In this document: positions 13,423 to 26,475 of the stretch, piece by piece
How positions within the stretch are numbered: position 1 is the stretch's first letter
How the letters are laid out: every line of letters starts with the position of its first letter
Source of the DNA: Styela clava
Taxonomy: Eukaryota > Chordata > Ascidiacea > Stolidobranchia > Styelidae
Reading direction: 5' to 3'
Length of the DNA stretch: 64,000 nt
Assembly: GCF_964204865.1 (NCBI RefSeq)
Contig: NC_135259.1
Coordinates: 5,590,974-5,654,973 of the forward strand
The notes under the pieces: model-generated
Database searches by the model: none
Told to the model about the DNA's origin: nothing
What the model saw: only the letters and a program-made list of their open reading frames with translations
Translations under genes and position numbers: made by a program

Positions 13423-16400
13423 ACAGTTTGGCATATAAAATTTTCCAAATTAAATTCCTGGAGTTGTTGTCGTTCAAAAACTATAAATTGATCTCATAAT
13501 TTGGAGCAGAATGACCCCGTGGTTGGAGCGTTCGTGTTAACTATAATGGCATTGCATGTAATCAAATGAATATTCCCACCAACTCAACCAGGGTGGAAGA
13601 AATTGAGTAGTCGATATCGCACTGGAAAGATTCCTTCCTTCCCAAGAATATTAGCTTCTTGCATATTATTGACAACTTGTACCGGGCCTTGATCGAAGTT
13701 AAATGCGTGAAAAACGTCGTATAAAAAATAATATGAAAACAATTCTAAAAACCGCCGATATACGTGATGTATATCACATTCTCTATACTAGTGTTTATTT
13801 TTTGTTTTCTTTCAATCATAAAAATAAATCACCTTAGTGAAAGGAAAAGTCATTACTATCACCGCCCAACAAAAGCCAGAAATAAATTACCGTCCAAAAA
13901 ATTTTACCTTTCAAATAAAACATTTATCTTAGGTTAGTCTAAGACTTGAACCAGCGGCTAAATCAAAGCTTGATAGGCCTTTAAAACCATTGTTATCATA
14001 TCACCAGTCTGACGTTTATTGACTCTGTTCGTTTACTTTCGTTCGAATTGACTTTTCATAATAAAAGTCTAAATATAGACCTATTACCGTCGTCTCTACA
14101 GAAAAGCCTTCAGGTAAACAGCAATTTAACAAAACATGCTTTTGTTAGTATATTATAATAAAATGGTTTAGCCTAAATCAGCATTGAATAAAGAAAATAT
14201 TTTTTATAAGAGCACATGACGCATCTTACAAAATATCTAGTTAAAGATGCTTGTTTTCACAAATAGGGACTATTGTGCTCTGTTAGGGGTAAAATGTATT
14301 TGGATATATAATTAATCATTATTGGGGAGTTCCTTTCAAGATGAAATTAAAAGTGGTGGTGTGTTAAAGCTATTGTACACATCGATTCGAGTGATTTTTG
14401 GTTACATTTCACTGTATGCTTGTATTCAATTAATTTCAAATTCCGAAGTGCCCATAAAACTTATTTTTCTCAATGTCTCACATAAATAAAGTGTTTGAAA
14501 TTCTAGAGGAAAATGTGTGGAGAAACGAAGGCCATTATAGAAATTTTATATATTATGCTTACAATTTCAATCTCAAAATAATATGGTCATCTTCAAGATA
14601 TAAGTTTTTCATGAATTGATCATCGAAGATGAGCAGAAGTATGACAGTAAAAGCATTATAGTTAGACAAAAAATAGAATAGCTTATTTTGCACATAAATT
14701 TTACATATCGACACCGAACATATCGCGCGTTAGATTAAGACAGATAGGTTGAGGTATTTTTAAACTATATTTATAACGCCATATCCTAAGCTCTCTACTG
14801 CCTTTATCAACCACTGAGTGTTTAATATGATATTTTGAGAAGTAAAAACTGCATCCACGAAACACATATAATTGATGATTTTTGCGGTAAAGAAAAAAAG
14901 AATTGATTCAAATTAAATTTTGCACTCGTTTTGTGGACTTAGCTTATAAAGTTTTGTTTGCATAACTCCATGAGGAAGTATCAATTTCCCAGCGACTCAA
15001 CCTTTATTTGAAGAAATATTATTGTTTCACTCTAAATACTGTTGTGAAAGCTGCACCTTTGTTGTGGTTTGAGAGAGGCCTTGTCTGTTTTCTCGGCCCC
15101 ACACCGGAACGGGTGAGTAAACGGGTGACTGCATGAGGCACGGATTACGTATCGCGGCAAACGTAACCCTCGAAATATCCGAAACGATTCTAAATATCTA
15201 AGAAAAGATGCAAAAAGCCACTAGCAAAAACAAATGCTTGGAAATGGGGACCTAAAGTGCGTGTAATTTCGCGGTTTACGGTTTTAAATTCGGGTCGAGG
15301 CACGCGGAATTTGCGCCCATACAATAGAGTATTGTGAATATAAAGCGCTTTTTAGATTCTCCTGCGATAGTTTAGTGGTGTGGGTCAAGACCGCCTTGGG
15401 TAAATTTGTAAACAATGCGATCACTTGAAATAAAAATAGAATTCATCCGTGTCTTAAAACGTCGTCTGCTTTTATAGAAGAAATGCATAAAATCTAAAAA
15501 TAGATTATAGACAGAATTTAATTTGCAAAATTTACGTCATTAAAACAAACTGCATCGGTAGACAAAAATGATAGCTTCCGGCGGTTGCTTTATTTGAATC
15601 GAGCATTTTTTCTTTTTTAATTTCCATAACTTATAGGTATGTTATTCATGCAGAAAGATCTAGATTATTTTAAATAATATTACACAAAGAGAATAATGCA
15701 TACCAGCGACAGATATACAGAATAAAAATATGAATATATATATGTACAAAAAATGTGATTTTTAAAATATTCGGGGATTTTTACCACTCGACTGGTGATT
15801 CAGCGTAGTACATATCACCGAAAAAGAATTTAACGTTCCAAGTGACGCATTGACATTTGAGACGAAGTTGCACACTGGCTCGACACTCGCCAAATTCAAC
15901 TTTTTGTTTTTTAATTTATAAGGATTTGGGATATTCTTTATCTTTCAGAAGATTTTGCCGATGACTTCATAACCGGAAAAGACGAGATATAAATTTCAAT
16001 TAGCACCGTATGATAACACATTTTTGCGCAATGACAATACAGCTTGTATTTACGTTAGTTTTCACTTAAACAATATTTAAGTAGAATTTGTTTGCAGTGA
16101 TGTAAAAAAACCTTCGTGATGTGCATCTAATAGATGTAACTTCGTGGCCAAGATATGACGGCTCTTTTCAATGTGCCCATCTTAAATTTTGAAACTGCAT
16201 CACAAGACTATTTTTTAGCTAAAAGTTACCCTTTTGTAAAGTATTACCTCCCTTCCCTTCCTTTGTAAACAGAAGAATTTGTATTGACTGATTTGCTTGT
16301 TCTGACTAACATGATCGGAATTCCATATTCTAAGTAAACCGCTGAATGAATGGCATATGATTGTTTGATAAAAACCAACCAATAATTAAAAAAACTTGGT

Positions 16401-17154
16401 CGTAGAGTGAATTTTTATTATTTAAAAATATTAAGTTATTCAGTAATACAATGACAGCTAAATCTTCACCCAACTTTTTAGCTTATTCTTTGACATCTCA
16501 GTTTGGACCTCGATACAACTATAAAACATTTCCTACACTAAGGAAATTTTTACTATAAGAATTTATGAATTTCAAAAATTAGTTGTTAGTCCGTGGCCGT
16601 AGGTTACTTTGATCTCAAGTCAGGACATCTGTCAACAATGGACGTAATCGATACCTCGTGATGCTACTTCTGTTCCATAGTTCAAATGGCACCCTTCAGG
16701 TGTTGAAAGATGTTCTAGTCATCTATTTAAAATCACCGCCTTGACCCCAACTGCGAAGTCATTCCATGATTTATTTTGAGCATATTTCGTCAGTCGAATT
16801 CTCTTTTTTGGGTGAACGAGGAGAGGATATTCCACTGACTGCAGTTAAGCATGAGGAACTATTGGGACATTTGTGACTAAAGATTTTTTTACAGACTACC
16901 AACTTTCCGGTCAATATGTGGAGACAGGTAATCAAGGATATGCGTGGGAACTTTGTAAAATGAACAGGTGTGGAAAATTGACATCGGTATTCATCTGAAA
17001 TTCTCCACCATTGTTTATTCTAATAATCCAGTGATTTAGACTGTCAGAAACCGATATTGATCGAAAATGAAAAGCGATTAGTTCAAGGAAACTTCCGGTC
17101 GGAGTAAATTTCGTTGAAACGGAAATGGCTGAGTACCCCAACAAATAAACCTTT

Positions 17155-17708
17155 GTAAACAGGAGAAAAAGCGCCTTCTTTTTGTTCTCGCACTTGCAGC
17201 ACGATTTTGTCTATTATGGCAACTAGCGAAAGAATGTGGGTACATGTTTTTGCAGTCAAGTACCGGAGCCAAAATACTCACTTAACTTTGACAGGTAGAA
17301 CCGTGTCAAATGACTGTAAGAACATAAAGAACTTAAGTTGCTTTCCTTGAAGAAATTTTCCAAATCTAATCAATTTAGTTCCTGTAAACAGAGGATGCAG
17401 TTTGGTTTAGGGGTTGTGTTATCATGTTTTGTTGCCATGACCACGTTGCATTCTCGAAATGCGTTGATGCGTGATGCTGTTTACAACTGATTTTCTTTTG
17501 ATGCTCCTGTTTACACAAAAATGATGTAACCTAATGAATATGTTTACATATTACCTAAACATGAATGTTATGTTGAAACTTCAAGACGGTTGTTCAAAAT
17601 TTGCCAATATCCAGACGTTTTGCCGCTAATCTGGTTGTAGTAACATGGTATCCTGATTCAATGTGTCAAGGCAAAGAATTTGTTCGAAATCAAATATGAA
17701 GTGTTTAC
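17155..17708. promoter_or_regulatory. Cluster of forkhead-type motifs (TGTTTAC/GTAAACA)
   Basis: Six exact heptamers occur in about 550 bases: GTAAACA at 17155 and 17394, TGTTTAC at 17478, 17518, 17541 and 17702. Further ones lie at 16265 and 18277. By base composition fewer than one would be expected in 550 bases. Some share a longer CTCCTGTTTACA context, so a decayed repeat is an alternative. No gene is seen close by. Confidence 0.3.
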
Positions 17709-18299
17709 AGTCATTTTGGCTAGTTCTGGCACACACAAATGGCACGGGCATTGATAAATAGAGAGCATTAGACTATAAATGCAAAAAATGTTTTGTATTT
17801 CATTAAACATGTAACAAGTGCTATCATCGACAATAAAAATGTATTCTACTTGTTTATGCTAATTTTGTAACATTGTATACCGCACATAGGAATTGACTTT
17901 TATTTCGGAGAAAATGGGAGACATCTCTCGGAATTTCAATACAACATAATATTCTTCGCTTGTGAAATAAACTGAGAAAGATGGTCACATCCTGCTTGGA
18001 TAATTGAGTTTAAACAAACGAATGAACTCATGTAGGTGACTGCTGTTGAAGTCAATTCACCATGTCAATGTCATGTTTTATTCTAGAAAAATTTGGGGAG
18101 TGTCACCGAATAAGTATCCGGTATTAAAAGTTCAATATACCCACTGGAATTTCAAGAACCGTATATTCCAAACTTTAGCTAAATTCTAGTTGCAAATGAA
18201 AACCTGTCACAATCTGATCCCACATTCTGAATTATGTTTAAAACTAATTGATACATATTTAGTCGTGGCAGTTGAATGTTTACAAACAAGTTTATTATG

Positions 18300-21200
18300 C
18301 AGTTGTTAAACGATACCATTTGCAGTATGAAGTCTATGTTCGGCTGTGATACTTTTCAGGAGAAACGTACATAACTACAATTGAGATATTTGTGTGAGAT
18401 ATCGTTCCTTGAAAAGAATTTGACAGTCATTAAAACGCTCGTAAGTGTTGAAATCGGGAAAGAGAACCGCCATAATCGACTGACCTTCCCTTAACAGCTT
18501 TGATGCTTCCTGCGATAGCTGAAGGATATTTGTGGATGTTCCTACAACGAAGACACACCCACCAATTGGCAGTAGGGGTCAAAGGTTATGACGAGGCGAG
18601 AGAGCCACAACAGTCGACTTGTTTAAAGTTTAAACCGAATAATAGTGAAGATGTGTCACGTGCGGGTCGACTTTTTTTTAGCTGAAACTATCTTCGAGTC
18701 ATGCTTAGGCACGGACATACCAAAGAAACAAGGGCTCATTTATCTTTCAACAAATCCTCCAAAAATGAACAATCCGACTTTTAATCATGTTTCACGGACT
18801 GGGTGTAGACGTATCCAATTACCCGACGTAATGTTCAAGTATTTTGATGATGTCACTTTACACAAAGGTCTTTAAGATGTTTCCCGTCTTATCTTGTACA
18901 AATCAGCTCTTTACTTGTATTACAAGGCTGGTTCTAAGCGTTGCCAGTAATGTCCTGAGAAATTGGTGCAAGGCTCATAAAATATGTGGCATAAGCACAA
19001 TGTTTAACAAAGAAAAATGCTTATTAGTATATGAGATGGGTCTAGCATTTATGAATGTAATATTTATGATATCATTACATAGGCAATTTCTCATTGCTAT
19101 TTGACCACCAAATTAATTTATTTATTGATGTTGTCGAAGAACATTACTGAATTTAATAGAGAAGTTTGTGTTTGGAACTGGTTAAGTTCATCATATCTAA
19201 ACCACGACAAGAAATATCTTATTTCATAACAAACAAAATAATAACCAAACAACGGAAACGTGAACAAGATTAAATTTAACAGTACAATCACAGAAATATT
19301 CAATATCTTGATTAACGCCAAGTTGCAAAATATGAACCTAAAATAATTATGGTAAATTCTAATTTATTTTAATTTTAAAGAGTCAAAAAGTTTGATTTGA
19401 TCTGAACTCTTTTTGGCTATTAAAAAATTATTTGATTACCGCGATTTGTTATAAAAATGAATGAAGACATTTATACATAAGGACATTTATACATAATAAC
19501 ATCCCATATTCTATGTATATATAGTGTAACTGAATCCTAAAATACTGATATCATAATTTCATTAATTCTGTCGTTTAAGTAATAAAACGATTGGGTTTTA
19601 TACATTGCCTTTACGTCTGCGTGTGGGAGGTGTAAAAAAATATAATAAAACCAGTTATTTGGTGCTAAAGTGTTAAATCAGAAAACAAATGCATATTTTT
19701 AAAACTACGTCATTAGTTTTACATATAAGTTTCGTCTTCAAAACAGATTTTTGCAGACGTAAACAAAATTATGACTTCAAGGCTCGAGCTATTCTCATAC
19801 CTGGACACCGGCGATAATCTATGTTTTTCATTATTAAACCGCACTATATGATATCCTTTTCATCGGAATAAATATGAAAAATTGTAATTGCCTATTGCTT
19901 TGATGTAATTTGAATATGTTGTTGGCAAACAAATTCTCATTGAAAAACTATATTTTGTTTTATAAGTTAGTTAAATTTACTCATTTAAATTACACGCAGT
20001 TTCTCCATCGATTCGAAAGGTACTTCGTTTACTCAAAATATTACTAATAATAACAATGATTTCATTGACGAACAATATAAATGAGCAGATTAGAAAGTTG
20101 ACATTACATTTAGCAAACGGATTTGTGCTGTTTTTACAAAAAATAACCTCGTTTGAAGATTATTGTTGTTTCTGAGTGAGTACACGAAAAGTTGGCCAAA
20201 ATATTTTTCCTATATTTATGTAATATATCAATATTATACATACATACTACATACGCCTAAAACATCATAATAATCAAAATATATGTATAATAAAGATGGA
20301 ATGAACAAACTGTCTTCTAAGTCTGTTTACAGAGCTTGAGTGTACTTGGTGTACCCAACTATAAGTTAAAATGTAGATTTAGTCACCTTTCTCAAGTTTT
20401 GAATCAAAGAAAGTTGTTTATTAACCCTCCCACAGCCGGTAAGCCCATATGGGCTTTTCAGCGCTATTAAGGCTAGCTCATGGTAACCTACTGTTACTAT
20501 CGCTCTTAGCTGTTTATTGACGTAATGCCCTGGTATGAGAGAAGCGATAAAACCTTCCAGCCGTGACGCAAAGTGCAAATCGTATATATAGCGTGGATTT
20601 CAAAATTGCCTGTCAGACGTCTGAAAATGTCGACTCAGCTCAGACAGGAAATACTCCTTTATAACGACTTATTATTGTTTTAGCATGTATTTTCAGTCAT
20701 ACTAACCATCCCTGACCATCCCTGGCGCTGTGTTGTTTTGATAAATATGATTTCGACTGCTCCTTAGTTGGCAGAGGTATGGAGATTTTTTGTATGTAAA
20801 AAAAACGTAAAATTAATGGTAATTTTACCGCGTAAATGTGCGTATGGGATTGTTTACGTCGTTCTACGCGCATTTCCGTCGAAAAAATTTAATTTTTTTG
20901 CATTGGGGGTGGTCTGTGCAGTAATAATAAGAGCTGTGACGTCATCAATATCGGTAATTTGACCTTGAACTTGACAATACTGTAAATACAATTGTGAATT
21001 TCAGAGTAATAACCATTTATGCTATAATAGTCGTTTTGGTATTGTTATGTTAGGAAAAACTAGACGAAAACGTTGAAGAAAAAATTAATTAATTAGGAAT
21101 TAATTATTAACCCTCTACTGTACACAAAATATTTCAAAGTTCAATTTTTTTTTAGAAATTTTTGAAATTTTTTTGCAAAAAATTTTTTTCGATGAGTGTG

Positions 21201-24200
21201 TTTTAAAGATATATTGCTGAATAGAACTCTAGCAGACGCTTTCAAAAAGCCATGAGTTAAGATTTAGGGCTTAATGGTTGACAAAAAAAATAGGTTTAAA
21301 AAGACCCCTAAAATGGTCAGGGATTTGAGCTGTCCGAAGGTTAAGAGGAGGAAAATACTTAAATAAACGCCAAGCTCACTTAGAAAACTTTCAAAAGCAA
21401 TTTGGCGTCTCATTACGTTTGTTGTTTATATAAACTTTTCCGGTTATTGTGATGATTGCGATGATTTCTGTGAATGGAACGATGCTATTTTTAAATTTGG
21501 AATATTTTGAATTGATAGAAATATTTCAGGTCATATTCGGTCACTAGATTGTTGTCATTAGACAAATTTTATAGGTTTTATATGTTTTTACATGTCTATT
21601 TTGATGAAATTGTTCGATCGTCACGGGAATACAATGAGTTATGAATATAAACTAAAAGTGCATGTCAATTGCTTATAGAAAAAAATATTTTCGATGATCC
21701 ATAACACAATTTTTAAAATACTATAAAAACAAAACCAAAACTAAATAATGATGATTTATAAAGGTATTTGTCTTTAGCTAGATTGTTGATTGAACTCATT
21801 TTAATTGTCTATTTCAGTAGGGTGAACTTTTACTCCAACCAGACACACCCCGAAATATAACAAATGTATAACTTTTTTTTTAAATTGATAAACAATCTTG
21901 ATATGATAAAACAGCCAACTCATTTGTCACTTAGTTAGAAATGATTAATGTCCAGTCTTATTTACGAAGCCTTGCATGCAAAGTCTTATGTCGACGAGTG
22001 TAAGATATGATTGGAGACCGAACACAAGCCACATGAACACGGTGTACTGAAATACCCAAACGCTTCAAATAGTTATTTTCATTTAAGGATATTTTTATGG
22101 CTCATTGGCGACCCCTGTGTTACAGAAATGCAATAACCAGTTACAAGTTTGGCTATCAATAGTCAAGGTCTCTGATAAGTGTGGCCCAAAGTTTGATCGT
22201 TCTTCCGCTATGATACCCATTTGGCTTTGCTTATGGAGGATAAAGTTTCTAGACTAGAAGTTATTATATCGTGGATTAGCAAACTGCTTATTTCACGCCA
22301 AACAAATCCAATACGGGATCAACTGAAATGCAATGGATTCTATAGGATTACACCATCTGAGCCTTTTGATTCTTTGAGTATCCTAGGCCTTTATTACGAC
22401 TTACATTTCTCCGGCGGATTTCCGATGTTGTATGAGATTTTAATGACAGCTTGTGCTGCAAAAGAGAAAAGAAATTCTACCATATTGCATTGTCAGTTCA
22501 GTGTTTATACCAGTAGGGGCCTATCGCCGTAAGTTTGTGTTTATATCAAACAATCAATATCGTTCATCTCGATTCCGGTTGATAGATATTTTGTTCGATG
22601 TACACAACGATGTACACATAACATAAGTATTTATTTTTAAGTGAAAAATGGCAAAAGATTAAATGTTGTTAATTCCTTTGTGGGTTATTAGGCATCCTAA
22701 TAACTTCTATACCAATTCTGTATATTTGCAGATTCTGTTAGTGATTTTATCTTTTTCCATACAGTTGTTCGATCATCGATCTCAGACTTTAGTATTTAAA
22801 AGAATTTTAAAATGCGAATTACTTTTAGACACGCATTTTTCCATTAATAAAAAAACATACATCATTAGGTAAATACATTGCATATTGCCAATCTAACTTA
22901 ATATTGTTTTTCTGAGAAATCGACCCGGAAGTTTTTATTCGGCTAACTTTTTGCACTGGATAAATTATACTCCCATCCGTTCCAATTAAAATTTTAGATG
23001 GAAGGATGCTTCACAGGGAAAACCACTTTCGCGAGTTGTGTGGCCTGAAATCCACAAATAAACCTGTGAAAATATTATCATTAGATGTCCCGCTGAAGTG
23101 CACGTAGGCTATCATGAAAGTCAAGAAATTGTTTACAATATAAACATAGACGAATTCTTTCCAATTTCTGACAATGCGGAAAGTACTAAAAACAAAAAAA
23201 CTCTCATAAAACGAAAGCGACTTCAATGTTTGTTTTCCAACTAACGAGCCTTTTCGAAATAAAAGCTTTTATTACGGCTTATCTAAAAATCAAAATTAAG
23301 TCATTTTCTCCTAAAATCAGCAAAAGCTACAGAAATAGATTTCTAAGGAATAAGCTAATTAATTCTGATACTGTTTATAAAATGAGCGGTTTGACCCGTC
23401 CAAAAAACAAAGGTCATTGCAGCATAGTCACCTTAATTTTAATTTGTCGAATTTATGAAATTGCTATCCAATTGCCTAAAAATATATATATATATATTGT
23501 TCATTTTCAGCTGGTTTAGTGATTATCTTGTTGATAGATGTACTGGTAAATAGAAATGTCTTCCATTCGCCATTGTTGAGTGTTATGAGAAAGGCATCCT
23601 AGAACCACACCAGGCGAAATCTTGCGAAGAACGAAATACAGAACAAATAACTTATTTCAACCAAAAAAGCTTACAATAGGTGTACGATATACCTCCCTCC
23701 AAACGCGAAAACAGTAAGAACAATTTAAGATATACTTATGACAACATTTTTTGTTTTACTAATTCCAATACGGAATTGCGTAAGTGTGTTTGAAATCACA
23801 GATCACAGATCTTGGTTGGTTTTCCAGCGGGCATACAAGCCCGTCTATTGATCACGTGACTATTTGTTACGCATTAATTCGAAGGCGATCTTTGCAGCGT
23901 TTTGCTAATTTTTTTTTTATCAATGAATTTGTGCGCTTTTTCTTTTCGACTACTAGGCAAATCGCCTTCAAATATTAGGTAGCTGAAGCGTAAATGACTT
24001 TAGAAGAATATTGCTCTTATATATATCATATTTTGTCTCAATTTACTGAAGCACATTGTCTTACCACAAGTTTATGCTACCACGTGGATATTTGGGATTG
24101 CTTCGTATTTGACCGATGCCAAACACTGCGTGTTGCACTGATTCAAAATAATAACAAACAATACTAATTTAGCTATAAGTATACGCCGAACCCGACATGA

Positions 24201-24870
24201 ACTTCACTCACAGACAGGCCTCGCTATAATCAGGAAGCGACAAGTGTAACACGACAATACTTTGACAAACGTTCATCAAAATCTCGTTTCACGATCACGT
24301 CTATCTCCATACATGACGGATACTTTTGTGCCGGTAGCCTTGGGCAAACCTCTTTGAATTGAAATGACACTAAGTACGGCTTATAGCACTCATGTATGAG
24401 CCGTAGTTTTGCGACAAAGCTTGCAAGGCCTGTGGCAGATCACCAGGACACCTGCGTTCTATTGTTTTATTGTGGTTTTGTCACGTCACGTTTTCCGTCG
24501 CGAAACAAACAATAAACTTGACTCGAAATAGCAAGGAATGTATCCAAAACAAGATCGCCAGCCAAATATAGATCACAGATAATGAGCAATAGTTTTATCC
24601 TCTGCTCACGACTGGGTGATAGTTCGCACCAATGGTTATAGAAGTTGTCTTCTAAAGCGGAAGTTTCAGTCACGAAAAAACACCCACTAAGGTCGTGCAG
24701 TGTCGATCAACTTCCGCCGATTACCGTACCTACTATTTTCCGGTAATTTCTCCCACATTTCCTCCGATATTTATTTCAAAATGACTGAGTTGCTACTTCT
24801 GTATTTTAAACCTCGTCCAGACTGAGCGTGTAAATCGCATAGCCTCTCTCTCCTTTCCGAATCACGCATC
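18300..24870. other. Gene-poor stretch with one candidate exon
   Basis: Only the unassigned ORF at 22233-22532 stands out. The rest is AT-rich with short homopolymers. No tRNA or conserved protein block was recognised. Confidence 0.55.
22233..22532 (+). CDS. Unassigned ORF or exon with strong splice donor
   Basis: From ATG at 22233 the frame reads MEDKVSRLEVIISWISKLL and continues for 99 codons with a protein-like composition, including LYYDLHFSGGFPMLYEILM. The TAA stop is embedded in a consensus donor (GCC, then GTAAGT at 22529), so this may be an internal or first exon ending at 22528. No partner exon or family was recognised. Confidence 0.28.
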   Translation: MEDKVSRLEVIISWISKLLISRQTNPIRDQLKCNGFYRITPSEPFDSLSILGLYYDLHFSGGFPMLYEILMTACAAKEKRNSTILHCQFSVYTSRGLSP

Positions 24871-25198
24871 AGGAGTAGGATTAGATAGTATTTATATATT
24901 TAGCCCGGGGGAGAGGAAAGCCGATAAGATGGCTTATCCTCTTGTCCGATTACCATTCCATGTCGGGTATGGGATTAGTTAGTTACTTATTTTTCGGGAG
25001 CATGGACTGATGGTGGAGGAAGCCGTAACCGACCAGCGGTTACGTGAACCACCCTACGGAGGCGAGGAGTCCAGCAATCCTCTGGCACATAACCATCCCG
25101 CATGGGATTCGAACCTGCGAACCCACGCAGAGTAATTAGAGGTGCGGTGGCGAGCGTATTCCTAACGCTTAGCACGATGAGCCACACCGCCGCGCACC
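24871..25198 (-). mobile_element. tRNA-derived SINE, full-length copy
   Basis: Read on the minus strand it begins with a tRNA-like head: A box around TGTGGCTCATCGTGCTAAGC and B box GGTTCGAATCC (about 25101-25111). A conserved body follows, then a tail resembling GGATAAATATGTAAATCCTA. It is strongly similar over its whole length to the element at 54751-55103. The head drives RNA polymerase III transcription, and mobilisation would need a partner LINE. Confidence 0.85.
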
Positions 25199-25467
25199 TT
25201 GGCATGGAAGCTCGATTCATCAGTCTTTTTGATGCCTTGTGTCATAGCATTGGGCAGTGCAGTGGAACACCGCATAGCCCACAACAGAAATTACCACTAG
25301 AAAATCAACGTTTTATTTTTTCATCCCGTATGATATATACAGAAAAAACTGCACCAATTTTATATGCCAAGTTCTGCAAACGTCAGTGATTGTGTGAACA
25401 TTCCTGATATGAACACGGTAATTACAATCTAAGAATAGGAATGACAGTATTTAGTGTGTTCTACACA

Positions 25468-25515
25468 CAACTAATAGGATAGGATAAAATTTAAGGATCT
25501 TATCCCCTGGGAAAT
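25468..25515 (-). mobile_element. SINE tail fragment
   Basis: ATAGGATAGGATAAAAT followed by CTTATCCCCTGGGAA resembles the 3' tail and end of body of the SINE in minus orientation. Only the tail survives. Confidence 0.4.
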
Positions 25516-25540
25516 GAAACACAATAATGCGTACGCAATA

Positions 25541-25740
25541 AGCTTGACTGGTTACTCCATGCTGGTTCGAATCCAGTGGTAGATAATTGTGTGTGATGGG
25601 ATTGCTGAACTCCTCGTCGTGGTAGTTCATACGCTGGCCGGTTACACCTTCCTCAACCATCCAGTCCGTGCATATGAAACAAACACTGGTAACTATTCCC
25701 ATACTCGACGTGGACTGGTAACGAAAACCCTATCCAAATT
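25541..25740 (+). mobile_element. Degenerate SINE copy, plus orientation
   Basis: The B box GGTTCGAATCC at about 25563-25573 is followed by decayed body segments in the right order (GATGGGATTGCTGAACTCCTCG, shortened here to its match of TGCTGxACTCCTCG, then CTTCCTCxACCATC). The tail is missing. It is older than the two full copies. Confidence 0.65.
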
Positions 25741-26342
25741 ACGGACAGAAAATTCAAATCAACAGTTCACGGAGCATTCTCGACAGAAATTTAAAGGAAG
25801 CTTTCACACTCCACAGAACTGTGATCAAAATTTTAGGTTTGTTCAAGTTCAGAGCTCAACCAGTCATTTTTTTAAATTGGTTCTCAGTTTGGAGCCGGGC
25901 GAGCATTTCTCTAGACTGAAAACCTCTATATGCTATAAATAACACCTATTCATTCTAATACCACAAACAAGAAACACAATTCAATTTATAAAATTGTGTG
26001 TATTAGGCATCAACCGTAATAAAAAAGTAGACATAAAAAGACATATTGTAATTCATACAACCCGCGAAACCCTTGTTCATATGAAAAAATATTCCAATAT
26101 ACTGGTGAAGGAAAATCTGGAGGAAACGAGAAATCTTTAGTTTCCATTAGAATACAGTTGATAGCGATGTAAGCAAGCTAGACACAGACACTAGTTTGGT
26201 TTTTGGTATCATTGAAAAAATCAACTCCGATCATGATACAGAGATTCATTCGACAGCCCTTGCTCACAAAAAACTGGTTGGATATATGCAGGGTTTCTGC
26301 CAACCATATCGCTATTCCAAATTAAAAAAAAATATCTTAGAT

Positions 26343-26475
26343 TCATTTTCCTTCTTTCTCCTCTTCTTTTTTCTTTGCAGCAGATTCTTTATTTCTTTTT
26401 AATCTTTTCCATGCTGGTTCAAGTTCTTCCGGTTCTTCCTCTGATTCTTCTTCAAATATTGGTGTAGGTTGTGAA
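26343..26475 (-). CDS. WDR70: WDR70 exon 13 (last exon, stop codon)
   Basis: It encodes an acidic run (EEESEEEPEELEPAWKR) followed by a Lys-rich tail and ends at TGA (26345-26343). EPAWKRLKR corresponds to the EPEWKKRK end of vertebrate WDR70; here the tail is about 18 residues longer. Acceptor TTTTATCAG. Adding its 133 bases makes the total coding length 1,839, an exact multiple of three. No obvious AATAAA was found just downstream. Confidence 0.9.

Larger units (their letters stand above)
3605..16200. other. Long gene-poor stretch
   Basis: Apart from the dispersed repeats at 5.55 and 9.3 kb, the hAT-like copy at 10.45 kb and the T10-G12 tract at 13.4 kb, I see no supported gene. Open frames are short and sit on both strands as expected by chance. 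A GTGAGTAA donor-like site at about 15112, in a somewhat GC-richer patch (15,050-15,320), could mark an unrecognised exon. Confidence 0.55.

Noticed and set aside
13157-13438. Overlapping ORFs of 93 and 87 codons on opposite strands
   Set aside because: Both cross the T10-G12 homopolymer tract, encode low-complexity ends and show no conserved block.
25563-25573. Possible tRNA gene from the GGTTCGAATCC motif
   Set aside because: No cloverleaf with acceptor stem could be formed; the surrounding sequence is SINE body.
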